From the NCBI GenBank assembly GCA_002914805.1, contig JXTB01000101.1:694640-758639 (forward strand): 64,000 nt of DNA, written 5' to 3'. The notes under the pieces are model-generated. The model worked only from the letters and a program-made list of their open reading frames with translations, was not told where the DNA came from and did no database searches. Numbering within the stretch: position 1 is the stretch's first letter; each line of letters begins with the position of its first letter. Source of the stretch: Parasponia andersonii (lineage: Eukaryota; Streptophyta; Magnoliopsida; Rosales; Cannabaceae). This document shows, piece after piece, positions 22,701-33,094 of the stretch. Position numbers and translations under genes: made by a program.

Positions 22701-24009
22701 TAAAGCATGTCTTCCGAAAGAGAACATCTACAAGTCTCCCTTCTTTTTTTTTTTTTTTCTTTTTTTTTAATACTTTAAACTATTAATAAAAAGTAAAATC
22801 TAGAAGGCACGTTTAAAACGAGTATTAGTATCCTTTTTATTTTATTTTCACAGAAGACAATTTTTTCTCTATTATTTGACTATAATAGGAACTTCGGAGA
22901 AAACGTCAGTTGGGAAAAGAGGTCCTAATGAATTTAAAGAATTTAAAATGGAGTAAAATCCATCTATCAATTTTATTTTTAAAAAGAAAGAGTTAGTACA
23001 TGGGTTGATAAGTATCATTATCTATAGGTCAAACTAAACTAATATAAATAAAAAGGGTTGAGTCTTAAAATATTTAAAATACCAAAACATTAAATAACAT
23101 ATATCTTAATAAATTCTAAAATCTAAAATTTCAAGATTGATTTCTTCAATAAAATAAATAAAGAGTAATCTCTTTTACAGTTGTAAGGTTTATAGTATAA
23201 GTTGGATCGACTACTCTTTTCCATCCAAAAAATGCAACTATTCTATACATGGTCCGTTTTCTAGAAATCTCATCCAATTCAATTCATTGAATTGGATTGA
23301 ATCTATTTCGTCAATTTTAAACGCCAGTACATATTTATCTAATTTCTAATATGTATGCACATAGCAAGAAATTGTTCATTTTTATTAAAAATAAAACTAA
23401 TCTTTTCAGACTTATTTGTAGGATTGGACCCTAATTAATTCATTGACCCATGCCAACATGTATGTATTTATCTAATTTCTATGTATGTATAGATATAACA
23501 ATAATGTTCTAGATTTCTGGTAGAATTTTCCACTTATTTTATTTCTTTTCGTTTTGTTAAAATAATTTTTCCATAATGATCATGTATATGTCCCTATATA
23601 GATTTATAAGTTTTCTTTTTTAATCTGAATCTAGACATGTATGTGATTTTGTTGAATTCGTATGATTTTATTCTAAATTAGAATTAAACTTCTAACATCC
23701 AATTTGATAAAGATTTATAATGTTAAAAACCAATATTCCAGCTGCACCATATACACAAAACTGGAAATAATATTCTTCTACAAAATTTAAGCGACTAGAA
23801 AAGGACAACATACTACTACGTACCCAAAATTACTTGGATTCATATATAGCAGCCGCGAGCCGGCAAACAAAGTTGTGGCAACTATAGTTTTCTTACCAAT
23901 TTAATATAGGAAGAGAAAAGGATATATACATCTTACCAAAATTGATGTTACCATAAATGGTAATTGCAAATATTCTAATTTGGTTCTTATTTATTTAATC
24001 TACATTTGG
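19753..24009. other. AT-rich intergenic DNA with degraded repeats
   Basis: I find no supported gene. Two stretches stand out. Around 19985-20220 lies a relatively GC-rich segment with GTGTCATGC, CGTGCTGGGCACGACCC and CGTGTCGTGTC words, which is typical of an abundant but unclassified plant repeat. Around 22100-22545 lies a related AT-rich relative with CGTGTCATGTCATAATC and GAATTGCCAACC at its end. Poly-T runs at 20661-20679, 21769-21798 and 22745-22767 may mark old retroposon tails. Confidence 0.55.
22100..22545 (+). repeat. Unclassified dispersed repeat (CGTGTCATGTC type), copy 1
   Basis: The segment carries degenerate words such as TATTTATTAAACGGGTTAT, CATGTTCGGATTAGG and TTTCGTGTCATGTC, and ends GAATTGCCAACC. 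A second copy sits at about 28276-28505 with TGTTACACATG, TATTTATTAATCATG and TCGTGTCGTGTAGAAATT. This type is widespread in plants. I cannot assign a transposon class. Confidence 0.5.
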
Positions 24010-24020
24010 CCCTATAAAAT
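24010..24020 (+). promoter_or_regulatory. TATA box of SPH gene 1
   Basis: CCTATAAAAT lies about 40 bp upstream of the ATG at 24054, so the leader is very short. The preceding GGCCCTATAAA resembles the CCTG(G)CCCTA block ahead of the TATA region of the copies at 29403 and 29980. Confidence 0.7.
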
Positions 24021-24053
24021 TTAATCAAAACAAAATAGATTAAAATCACAAAC

Positions 24054-24464
24054 ATGATGATGATCTATCCCAATCGTTGTCTCCTACTCATACTCCTCTT
24101 GGTGCTATTCGTTTCTTATGCTTCTGAGATATGTGAAGGCACTTTTGTGGTGATCAACAATGGTTTGGGCCAAAATATAGACCTAACTCTACACTGCAAG
24201 TCCAAAGACGATGATCTAGGGGTCCATATTCTCCACTACAATACCAGCTATGACTTTAGTTTCAAGCCCAATTTTTGGAGAACGACACTCTTCTTTTGTA
24301 GCTTTCAATGGGGAGAAGGCGTGTTTCATTGGTTTGATATCTTCAAACCCAGTGATGCCTACAGGTGTCGTACGTGCCAATGGAATGTCGATGTCGAAGG
24401 GCCATGCTTATTCAACTTGAAAACAGAAAAATATGATATTTGCTATCCTTGGAATAAAGAATGA
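24054..24464 (+). CDS. S-protein homologue (plant self-incompatibility S1 family), 136 aa
   Basis: A single-exon secreted protein. Residues 1-26 form a signal peptide (LLLILLLVLFVSYASEI). The S1-type domain spans about 30-134, with motifs LTLHCKSKDDDLG (44-56), FWRTTLFFCSFQWG (74-87), FHWFDIF (91-97), QWNV and GPCLFN. Cysteines are at 27, 48, 82, 105, 108, 118 and 130, and there is an NTS glycosylation site at 63. The SPH family is large in dicots. The founding PrsS proteins of Papaver act as stigma self-incompatibility ligands, while most SPH proteins have unknown roles. Unlike copies 29980, 33095 and 51936 it lacks the proline-rich linker after the signal peptide. The TATA box at 24012 and poly(A) signal at 24497 fit a short single-exon transcript. 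It looks intact. Confidence 0.92.
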   Translation: MMMIYPNRCLLLILLLVLFVSYASEICEGTFVVINNGLGQNIDLTLHCKSKDDDLGVHILHYNTSYDFSFKPNFWRTTLFFCSFQWGEGVFHWFDIFKPSDAYRCRTCQWNVDVEGPCLFNLKTEKYDICYPWNKE

Positions 24465-24496
24465 AGTCGTTATGATCCATAGACTTCAATCTACTG

Positions 24497-24502
24497 AATA
24501 AA
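24497..24502 (+). terminator. Poly(A) signal of SPH gene 1
   Basis: AATAAA lies 33 bp after the stop codon and is followed by an (AT)n run at 24506-24523. Confidence 0.6.
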
Positions 24503-24523
24503 AAATATATATATATATATATA

Positions 24524-25129
24524 TTTCTTTTGATCAATTGCATTTTATTTATTTATTTATGTATTTTTAGTAAGGGATGGAGAGTTAGGACTTTAAACTT
24601 CAAGGTTAAAGGCGGATCTGAAAATGTGGTCACTTATTTCTTGTTTGTTTGTATGTGTAATGATACATTATTTCTTTCTCTCGGTGAATTGAACTTTCTG
24701 TTATTATTATTATTATTATAATTTATTTATTTTTATTTTTGGCTGAAAACTTTTGGATTCAATTGCCAAACAGATGCCTAAATGAATTGTCGGGAGAGTA
24801 CGTTACATGGGGAGGGGTGGAGTTTTTTTTTTTTCCTTTGGTTATGGAACACTAGACAATTAATCGTCCAAAAGGTGTTTGACAAGGTGAATAAAAGAAT
24901 AACTATATTAAATATTAATATTAGAATGTAATCCTTGCAAATTCGGAATCCAAAATGAATATTTTCACATTATTTTTAATAGAATGATACATATGAAAAT
25001 AAAAATAAAAGAACAAATTACATATATATAGTGAATAAAAATACAACTAATTATAACCTTATATCTACCAAAATAACACAAAGGGCTAATTGCCTGAGCA
25101 CGAAAGGGCGAATTAACGCACCATTTATG
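24524..25129. other. AT-rich intergenic DNA
   Basis: I see no gene. A short TTA repeat lies at 24702-24721, and poly-T at 24824-24834. Confidence 0.6.
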
Positions 25130-25486
25130 CACTACAAAAAATAAAAGACCATTTACTGACAACTTTTTAGTTATAACAAAAAATTTTTGTGACTAAAATG
25201 ATATTTAGTCACAACTAACAATTTTTGTGACTGGAAGATAATAGTTAGTCACAAATTTTCACTAATATACTTCTAGTTACAACTTTTCACAACCTACTAC
25301 ATATAATAATAAAAGAAATTATGACTAAAAGTACATTTAGTTACAACAAATTGTATTTTTGTGATTTAAATTTTTAATTACAGAATTTTTAGTCACAACA
25401 TAATAATAGTGATATTTATTTAGTCACAAAATTGATATTTTTAGTCACACGTTTTGTTCGGATTAAAAGTGAGTTTTTTTGTAGCC
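25130..25486 (+). mobile_element. CACTA-like MITE, 357 bp, TSD ATG
   Basis: The left end is CACTACAAAAAATAAAAG and the right end is GTGAGTTTTTTTGTAGCC, a degenerate inverted copy. ATG at 25127-25129 is repeated at 25487-25489, which is the 3-bp target duplication expected of CACTA elements. The interior is made of alternating TAGTCACAA and TTTGTGACT words, so much of it can fold on itself. There is no coding capacity. A related relic lies at 43815-44130. Confidence 0.8.
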
Positions 25487-25489
25487 ATG

Positions 25490-26132
25490 GTGAGTAAGTT
25501 ATTTTTTTTTACTCTCATTTTTTACGGTATTCAAACGTTACAAAGTAACAATATCATATCTATATCCCATCCAAAAAAAAAAAAACAATATCATATAAAT
25601 ATATGTCGTATATTCAAATTTAAGTTTTGTTAATTTATTCGGAAAAAAAAATTAAGATAAAAGATTTTTTAATCAATTTTTTCAACGTTTTAGTTTCACA
25701 ACTTTAGTTCAACAGTGAGGCCGCCAACGAATGGATATATAGATATATATATATATATATAGGTTACTAATCCAATAGGTATTTTTTTATATATCATATA
25801 TGGTTATAATAACACAAAAAGTAAAGATTGAAACACTAAAATTTTGCACCAAAACTTACATTAGTGATATGACATTATTTTTAGCCACATAAATTTAAAT
25901 GATATGATCTTATTCTAAAATAAGAAGTGTTTAAGTTTCTTCTTTTTTTTTTTTTCAAGAATTTGGTGTCTATCATTACTCATAATTGTGGTTAAGTTTT
26001 TTTTTTTTAAGTATAAGATTTTGGTGCCTATCATTATTCATAAGAGAAGTAAAGGATGTATAAGACTCAAAGAGAATAGATCTCTTAAGGAAATATATAT
26101 TGCTTGATATGTGTTGGGCACCCTAAATATGT
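25490..26132. other. AT-rich intergenic DNA with MITE-like fragment
   Basis: There is no gene. At about 25760 the words GGTTACTAATCCAATAGGTATTTTT resemble the left end of the TA-flanked MITEs at 30851 and 60173, but I cannot find a convincing right end. Confidence 0.5.
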
Positions 26133-28275
26133 TGTAAAAACCCGGACTATAAGAGGGTAAATTGGAAATTTTACCGATTTCTAAATTAAATAATGGAGGG
26201 ATATAGTTTCAAAATTTCTTTAAAAAGGGGGACTAAACTGTAATTTTTGAGGATAGAATTGAAAGAATTTTGAAAAGTAGGGAATCATTGTGCAATTTTT
26301 GAAAATTGTATAGTCCCATAACTGGTCACGTGGACCTCCTCTTTTTTCTCCCCTTTCTCTCTCTTCCTCGCCCGATCTCTCTCTCTCTCTCTCTGTTTTC
26401 TCCCTCCCTCGCTCACGGCCGAAGGATTGAGGCGAGCCGAAGCTAGCCGCCGGCCCCCATCGCGCCTCGTCGCTAGTCTCGCGAAGCTACTGGGAAGTAC
26501 AATAATCGGAAATGCTGTTTTTGGTCATGGGATGCTTTGAATTTTTGACGTTGTTTAGGGCTATCTCAGATCGCGTTCTTGGGCTCGTTGGATTTGTCTC
26601 GTCGAGAGGAATATCGAGATATATATTGTGACTCTATTTTACCCAATTTGAAAGTTGTCATTTTTGAGTTATTTGAACTTAAGTTTGACTTTTTGATCCG
26701 ACCGTTAGATTGTGTTTTTAATATCATTTTTGGAATATATTTGGAAAATAGATGAGATTGATATATATATATATATATTGACTATGTTTGGTGATCATCA
26801 CGAAAAATAAAATCGGACAACAAAAATTTATCTCATTTTGCATGCCACTGATCTAGTATCAGTCCGACCTGAATTAGATGAGTTATATGTCTAACATAGC
26901 TATTTTGGGTGTTAGAAATTTAGTGAATAGATCTGTTTGTGAATTTGAAGCTCTGTTGAGAAGTTGATTTTTCACAAGAAAACGAACGAAGGCTTGGAAT
27001 TGGTTCTCACCCCTCTAAGTGGTCATCCAACGACACCTTGAGGATCCAGTAGTATGGTATCACTATTCTAGTTGGGTAGGGAATCAATTACCTCTGTTTT
27101 ATATAATTTTTTGATTAAACCTTTCTTTCTGCAACATATGATGATAAATGTGATTTTAGAACTATTTGAATATCTGTGATGGGATTTGATTTTATGATAT
27201 ATATTGTATTACTCTAGAAATTTTCTGAGTGCAAGTTATTTTTGGTATATTAAAAATAAGGTTATTATACTGCCCGTTTTTATGTAAAACCTAATATACT
27301 TATTTTATTGAAATCTAGAGCACATTAGTTTTCACACTTTAGTTCTGTATTGTACATGTCATAGCATCATATAAGAGCATCGTGTTAGTATCGTGAGTTT
27401 ACAATATTGCGTTGCATGCTCCACTATCAGTGGAATCTATAAACCAGCACGAGGTTTGTTTCTTCTGATTACTTCCCTATTTGGTAGACGTAGGCAATTT
27501 GGTTATCCCTCCAGGTTTGGTAGGCGATATATAGGTATTTCCTCTAGGTATGGGTTTAGGTGTCAAGCAGGCTGTTAAGTACACTTAGTGCAATCATCCT
27601 GGATTTCCACAAATGAGAGGATGAGAGCTCATGAGTATGGATTAATTTGTGTCATGTGCATTTAAATTGAATGGTTTTAATTATACTACTTTATATATAT
27701 ATATATATATATTATATGGATTGCCGATTTAGATTATATATGTATATATGTTTTGGAAGTTAACAAACTATACATGAACTTTCCATCACTAAAATATTTT
27801 CTATCAAGGTAATTGCTTTCCTACTAGGCATTTCATGCTCACTCCTACCTTCCTTCCTCAGGTGGTATTCAGTGCGACCTTGGTGATCAAGATGATTAAG
27901 AGGCTATATCTAACTATAGTTTGTTGTCATGGTTATACTAGAAGCTTATTATCATAGTGTTTAGATTTTGTATTAGCATTGAACCAAAATTACTATTTTT
28001 TATTAAGTCGGTGAACTCATATATGTCATTCTAGTATTTGATATTTATTGTGGACAATGATAATACTCAGACTTTAATCTGAATTATATTTTTCAAATGT
28101 TTAATAGTGTATATGAACTATGAAATAGGTTCACACGATGAAATTCTAAATATTTTATTTAAATGGACTATTTTATAAAATTGAATCTTTTAAGACTTTA
28201 TTAAAATAAATCAAAGAATTTTCCATCTTAATAAAATTTCCCTTCTACCACTGGCCCGGGTTTTGGGTTGTGACG
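26133..28275 (+). mobile_element. Solo LTR, Tekay-type (subfamily I), 2143 bp
   Basis: It begins TGTAAAAACCCGG and ends CCGGGTTTTGGGTTGTGAC-, the same ends as the LTRs of the Tekay element at 34001. Shared inner blocks include ACTTAGTGCAATCATCCTGG and GAGAGGATGAGAGCTCATG near 27580-27630. Flanking pentamers TATGT (26128-26132) and CATGT (28276-28280) match at 4 of 5, as expected for an old target duplication. No internal region is present, so it arose by LTR-LTR recombination. It is older than the full element by divergence. Confidence 0.87.
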
Positions 28276-28505
28276 CATGTCACATATGTGTGTATCATGT
28301 CGACGCCAAAACGACTCATCTAATTAAATGTGTTACACATGTTATTTTCGGGTTAAGCGAGTTGACTCAAAACCCACCTATTTATTAATCATGTTACACA
28401 TGTCAATCCGAAATTGATACGAAAATTAAATATGTCATCCAAACTCATTTATTTCGTATTGTTTTCGAGTTATATTATCGTGTCGTGTAGAAATTATCGG
28501 CCATA
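28276..28505 (+). repeat. Unclassified dispersed repeat (CGTGTCGTGTC type), copy 2
   Basis: It shares degenerate words and order with 22100-22545: TGTTACACATG, TATTTATTAATCATG, TTTCGTATTG and TCGTGTCGTGTAGAAATT. The solo LTR at 26133 lies immediately upstream, probably inserted into this repeat. Confidence 0.45.
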
Positions 28506-29330
28506 GCTGGGTTCTAAAAACTAATCAATGATAAAGCATTAGGTGGGTGTGAAAATAAATATTTTCAAAGGTGTATGGAAGAAAATTTTAAATTTTTACA
28601 ATTTTATTAGAGGTCTATTTAGAAAGGAATAAGAAGAGAAAAAAGAAGGGTGATTAACATATTATGCTTTTGATTTGTAGTCAAAATTGTAGATAATTAA
28701 AATATTGTGCTTTTGATTTTGCTGTTAAAATTTAAAATTTTAGATTATTACCATTGCTCCTTTTATTGATGGAAGGAAAATTTGGGAAGTGGGGATTTTC
28801 TCTTAATTTAGTTGCGTTGTCAATTTTTAATTGGATAAGATAATAAATGAAACAATATTTTAAGATAGTTGATCCCAGTCTAAATTAGAGTATATATACA
28901 TTGGAAAATTATAAAAATTTAAATGTACCTTTTGAAAATGACTTTTATTAGTAAAAGTTTTATATTTTAAAACTCTTTGCAAAATAATATTTTAGCATTG
29001 TGTAGCATGGAATTGAATGTGGTGTTAAGCATGGTTGGACATTGTCGAGAAAGATTATTTTGTAATAGAAATTAGAAAACTTAGATCACTTTTTACTAAA
29101 AATCATTATCAAAATGCTTTATTTTGCGAATGAACCCTATATACATATTTGGTTACTAAAGCGAAAGTAGGCAAACGTTACTTCTTTAGAAAAAGTGGAT
29201 TTACATCTAGACATTTGCCGAGTCTACCCAATATGACCCTCACCTTATATGGTAAGTAAATCCTTCTTGATTCTCATTACTTACACATCTACTTCGAACC
29301 TACTTTATTAGATCTGTGTCAATATCCTGC
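28506..29330. other. Intergenic DNA; from about 29140 duplicated SPH upstream sequence
   Basis: 28506-29130 shows nothing I can name. From about 29140 to 29402 the sequence is partly alignable with 29740-29979, the upstream region of the next SPH copy. Shared words include CTTTGATTCTCAT or CTTGATTCTCAT, TTACACAT, and ATATCCTG-CCC before the TATA box. Confidence 0.55.
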
Positions 29331-29332
29331 CC

Positions 29333-29342
29333 TATATATAAA
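29333..29342 (+). promoter_or_regulatory. TATA box of SPH 5' relic
   Basis: TATATATAAA lies about 70 bp before the ATG at 29403, followed at about 29380 by the AACTAAG leader motif seen in the neighbouring SPH genes. The promoter appears preserved although the coding part is lost. Confidence 0.65.
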
Positions 29343-29402
29343 AGGAGAAGAAACGTATAAACGCATTAAAAAAAAAAAAAACTAAGAAAAAAGCTCAGAA
29401 GC

Positions 29403-29513
29403 ATGATGACGATCACTCATCAACTCGGTCTATTCCTGATGCTATTCCTTTTGGTCATGATGTTCTCTTCAGTATCGGAAACATGTGAAGGTAATATTAG
29501 TAGAACAGTTTAG
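29403..29513 (+). pseudogene. SPH 5' relic: signal peptide only (36 codons)
   Basis: The frame reads MMTITHQLGLFLMLFLLVMM, then FSSVSETCEGN, and closes at codon 37. This is the SPH signal peptide plus the ETCEG motif found at the same place in the copies at 29980, 33095 and 51936. The S1 domain is absent downstream; poly-A and low-complexity DNA follow. Upstream DNA, TATA box and leader match the next copy, so this is a tandem duplicate that lost everything behind its first 36 codons. A short secreted peptide from it is conceivable but unsupported. Confidence 0.82.
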
Positions 29514-29914
29514 CTGCCCCTTTTTAGATAAAGAATTTGTTGTTGTTTGTTAATAACTACATGTAGTTGTCTCTTTTTTATTCGATGAAGAATCCTCAAT
29601 CATACTCAAAAAAAGGCATGTTATTTTTTTATTTTTTTATTTGCATATTTTGTATTTATAAACAATTTAAAATTTAAAGTTAACATTTATCACCAAAAAA
29701 AAAAAAAAAGAATTGAATGTCAACTGCGACATGATTTATAGCACATATACATATTTGGTAGAGAAATTAATGCATGTAACGTTAACGTAGTGGACTTATT
29801 ATATATCTAGACTAATGGGAATTAAATCTTCTTTGATTCTCATCAATTACACATGTCCAAAGTAACTTTTTTAGATATGAATCTACATATCCTGGCCCCT
29901 AAAATAAACAAAGA
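29514..29914. other. Spacer between tandem SPH copies
   Basis: AT-rich, with poly-A at 29696-29709. From about 29740 it is similar to the upstream DNA of the preceding relic. Confidence 0.6.
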
Positions 29915-29928
29915 TATATATATAAATA
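29915..29928 (+). promoter_or_regulatory. TATA box of SPH gene 2
   Basis: TATATATATAAATA lies about 60 bp before the ATG at 29980. The leader motif AACTAAG follows at about 29948, roughly 30 bp after the TATA box and so near the expected transcription start. Confidence 0.7.
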
Positions 29929-29979
29929 ATGCATTGTAACCGCAACAAAACTAAGAAAATCAAAACTCACAAAAGCACC

Positions 29980-30497
29980 ATGATGATCACTAATCGTACT
30001 CTCAGCCTACTCATTCCATTCGTTTTGGTCATGTTGTTGTTGTCTTCAATAATAGCTGAAACATGTGAAGGTAGTAGTACTAGTACTTATAGTACTACTA
30101 TTGTTCTTCCACCTGATCCTCGTCCACCTAGAAGGAAAGGAACTAGTTCAGTTAAGATCACAAACAGTTTAGGCCCCAATATCGACCTAACTCTTCATTG
30201 CAAGTCCAAAGATGATGATTTGGGAGATCATGTTCTCCCCTACAATGCGAGTTTCGGGTTCGATTTCAACCGTAACATTTGGGGGACAACGCTTTTCTTT
30301 TGCGGGTTTCCATGGGGTGCGAGTTCCACTGGTTCGATGTCTACACTCCGATAAGAGACTGCCTTAAGCCATGCTTGTGGAGTGTCGTTGCCACCGGACC
30401 ATGTCTTTTCCACTATTCCACACATCGATTTGATAATAGAGAAAATAATTATCGTTCCAAGATGGTTCCTCCTACTACCAACAAAATGAGAAATTAG
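29980..30497 (+). pseudogene. S-protein homologue (SPH gene 2), frameshifted
   Basis: The N-terminal frame (ATG 29980) gives a signal peptide, ETCEG, a linker with PPDPRPPRRKGTSSVKITN, then LTLHCKSKDDDLGDHV and GTTLFFCGFPWG. It then leaves the family pattern and ends at 30354. The family pattern resumes in another + strand frame with CEFHWFDVYTPIRDCLKPC, LWSVVATGPCLFHY, ending at 30497. The shift lies near 30315-30325. The last roughly 20 residues also differ from the usual C-W ending seen in the other copies. So it is either a young pseudogene or a genuine gene with a one-base assembly error. The rest is very close to the copy at 33095. Confidence 0.85.
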
Positions 30498-30850
30498 TCT
30501 TTAAGGAACACATTAGTTTATACACTAATTACTAAAGTATATATATAAGATGTGAAATCATCATTACTGTCAATATAATTTCAAGAACTCGAGCGTGAAA
30601 GTATGTATTAATAGTTAATTTGGTCAACTATTTTAGTAGTGACTCTAATTATATTGCCATACTAACAAATATTAAATGTTAAGTAATTGCATTATTTCAT
30701 GCTACATCGAATACTAATTAATAGTGGTATTTTAAATTAGGGCTGTTAAAAGTACTAGTAAAGGCCGCTTTTTATTTTTATTTTTTGGTGGGGAAAGGAA
30801 ACGTGTTTTTTTTTTTTTTTCATTTTGAATGGAAATTGCTTATATATATA
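30498..30850. other. AT-rich intergenic DNA
   Basis: No gene. A poly-T run lies at about 30807-30820. Confidence 0.6.
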
Positions 30851-31081
30851 TAGGCACCAATTCAGTAGGTATTTCTTTTTTTTTTTTTTTTTTTTATAAT
30901 AAAAATTAAGAGAGAGAAATCGCATTAATGATGTACATTTTTGATGCATATTATTATAGCTGATACATGTCTTTTTATGCATCTTATTATAATCTTTAGA
31001 TTACCATTAAACGATGATCTAACAGCTAAAAAAATATATATATGCACATAGGTAAAAAAAAATACCTACTTAGCAATCTAT
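30851..31081. mobile_element. TA-flanked MITE, about 230 bp
   Basis: The left end is TAGGCACCAATTCAGTAGG followed by TATTT. The right end, inverted, reads TAGATTGCTAAGTAGGTATT. The ends form an imperfect TIR, flanked by TA repeats. The interior carries GATGCATATTATTATA and AACGATGATCTAACAG, and similar words occur in the copy at 60173-60400. The family is unclassified, possibly Tc1/mariner- or Mutator-derived. Confidence 0.55.
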
Positions 31082-33010
31082 ATATATATATATATATATA
31101 TATCACAACAGCTATGTATGATCAGCTCAGATACTAAAAAAAAAAATGAATAGATATTTTATGCATATTTAAAGCTATTGCTATAGTAATGTTATTTTAC
31201 ATGTATGACATATTCTTGAATTATATAGTGCAATTGCGTACGTACATTTGTCAAAAAACATACTTAAAATATTAGTAGTTTTCACCAAAAACCTATTATA
31301 CATGTACAATACATGTATGTACTCTTTCGGTTAAAAAAAGTTTTTTTTTACTAATTTATTTTCCCTTGTCTAAAAATAATAACGTTATTTTCTTTTCAAT
31401 TCAGTTTATTTTTCGACCAACAGATCCTTTTATGATTATTTATCATGTGTTCTGGATTTTATTTGAATTATTTAGTATTTAATGCATTTTCAATAAATAG
31501 TATATAATATTTATGATCAATCAAATTAAACTAGATGACGCATGATTATTTTTATGGACACATTTATATTTTTAAAAGCAACAGTATTAATACCACAAGT
31601 GAGATTATATTGCAAAATGTGTCGTTGCAATAAGTGAGATTATATTGCGACGACAAGATAATATCATCGCAATAGAGTTCTACAGTAACAGAACTATTAT
31701 CATAAACTATTGCCACGATAATACCGCAGCAATAGGATATTTGGAGAAATAACGACGATATGACGGGCTATTGCGACAACATATTTCGCGGCAATATCCC
31801 TTGTTTCCTGCAGTTATTATCTGCGTAGTACTAAATTTATAAAATTGTACTGAACACATTTTTTTACGGACGCATATTTTTTAAACCAATAGTATTATCC
31901 ACGTAGAACTAAATTTATAAAATTATATTGAACACATATTTTTATGTGAATTTTTTAGAAATATTTTAGGTAAATGTGTGAATTATCTGATTTATTGGCT
32001 GTTTTTTTTATAGTGGGACTTAACTAATGACCACTACTAATTATTACAAATTTAAAGAAAAATAATTCACATACTCTACCAAAGCTTGAATTCTTGACCC
32101 TCCTAAACTTACATACACATCGCTTAAGATTTGGACTAACTGAGCTAACCCCAGTTGGCTCCCATTTATTGGCTATTTAATTCACTTCTGACAAATTTTT
32201 ATTATATCACTACAATAAAATGGGATTTGTAAAAAATAATTTCATGTAAATTTTGGTTAGGCTTCTTGCCTTTTCTTTTCAAATCACGAAATTAATCTTT
32301 TTCTTAATTTTCATATTGTTGTTGTTCTTCTTTTTCCAACGTTTAAAATTCTTTTTCTTCTTCTTGTTTGTTTTTTTTTTTGATTTGGGTTTTTTTAGTT
32401 ACCATTTGACTTTCTTTTAATTTCTCTGTGGTTTTCCTTTTCCCTTTATCATAAGACTTAAAATTGATGAGAAGGATCAAGAATATCCAAGATATTAATT
32501 AGGCATTTCTTTCATTGATTGATAGCTGTTGTGTTTCTTTTGTTCCTAGACTAAGGGAATACGGTTGGTCATTTTCTTGCAAAGTTATCTTTTAGATCCC
32601 AGTAGATCATTATTGGTTGAAATTAATATCCATATTATATTTTGGACGTTGTTTTGACGGATTCTGCCTATATTCAATAAATTTCCAATGTTTTAACCGG
32701 GGGGGAAAAAAAAAACCCAAACTGGCCTGTAGTTATTTCCTACAAGGTCAGTTTAGTTGCCAATAAATTGTCATTGTTCTAACCTCCAACTCTTTTATTT
32801 TCCCTTTTAATCTCCTTAAAAAACTCATTAATTGCCATCCTTCGTTAGAATTTTCTCTTAATTCATCCCTACGTTACCCCCAAAACACCCTAAGTTGTAC
32901 GTTTTAACGATCAGTTTTTGAGATGGATTAATTCGAACGAATGCTTTTAATTTCATTCTCTAGTTTCTTCCGTTATTCTAAAAATCCAAAAAACGTTCAT
33001 ATATACTTTT
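31082..33010. other. Intergenic DNA upstream of SPH gene 3
   Basis: There is no gene. 31590-31810 holds words TTGCGACGAC, ATTGCCACGATAATACCGC and TTTCGCGGCAATATC, ending TTTCCTGCAGT. These look like a degraded CACTA-type non-autonomous element. 32205-32335 is alignable with 51620-51755, upstream of SPH gene 4 (shared CACTACA, ATTTCATGTAAA/ATTCCATGTGAA, GAAATTAATC, TTTTCATATTG/TTTTCACATTG). This suggests that the duplicated unit reached about 0.8 kb upstream of the genes. Confidence 0.5.
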
Positions 33011-33017
33011 CCAATGT

Positions 33018-33029
33018 CTATATATAAAA
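33018..33029 (+). promoter_or_regulatory. TATA box of SPH gene 3
   Basis: CTATATATAAAAG lies about 75 bp before the ATG at 33095, with the AACTAAG leader motif at about 33066. An in-frame ATG at 33014 lies upstream of this TATA box and so should not be in the mRNA. This decides the start codon. Confidence 0.72.
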
Positions 33030-33094
33030 GCAAAAGAATGCATTATAACAAAATCAAATATTCTAAACTAAGGGACTCACAACTCAAAATTAGC

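Noticed and set aside
24530-24721. 63-codon frame behind SPH gene 1
   Set aside because: Ends in a TTA microsatellite coding for leucines; no family likeness.
33014-33094. Upstream in-frame ATG extending SPH gene 3 by 27 residues
   Set aside because: It lies before the TATA box, masks the signal peptide, and the added residues are Lys/Tyr-rich with no match in the other copies.
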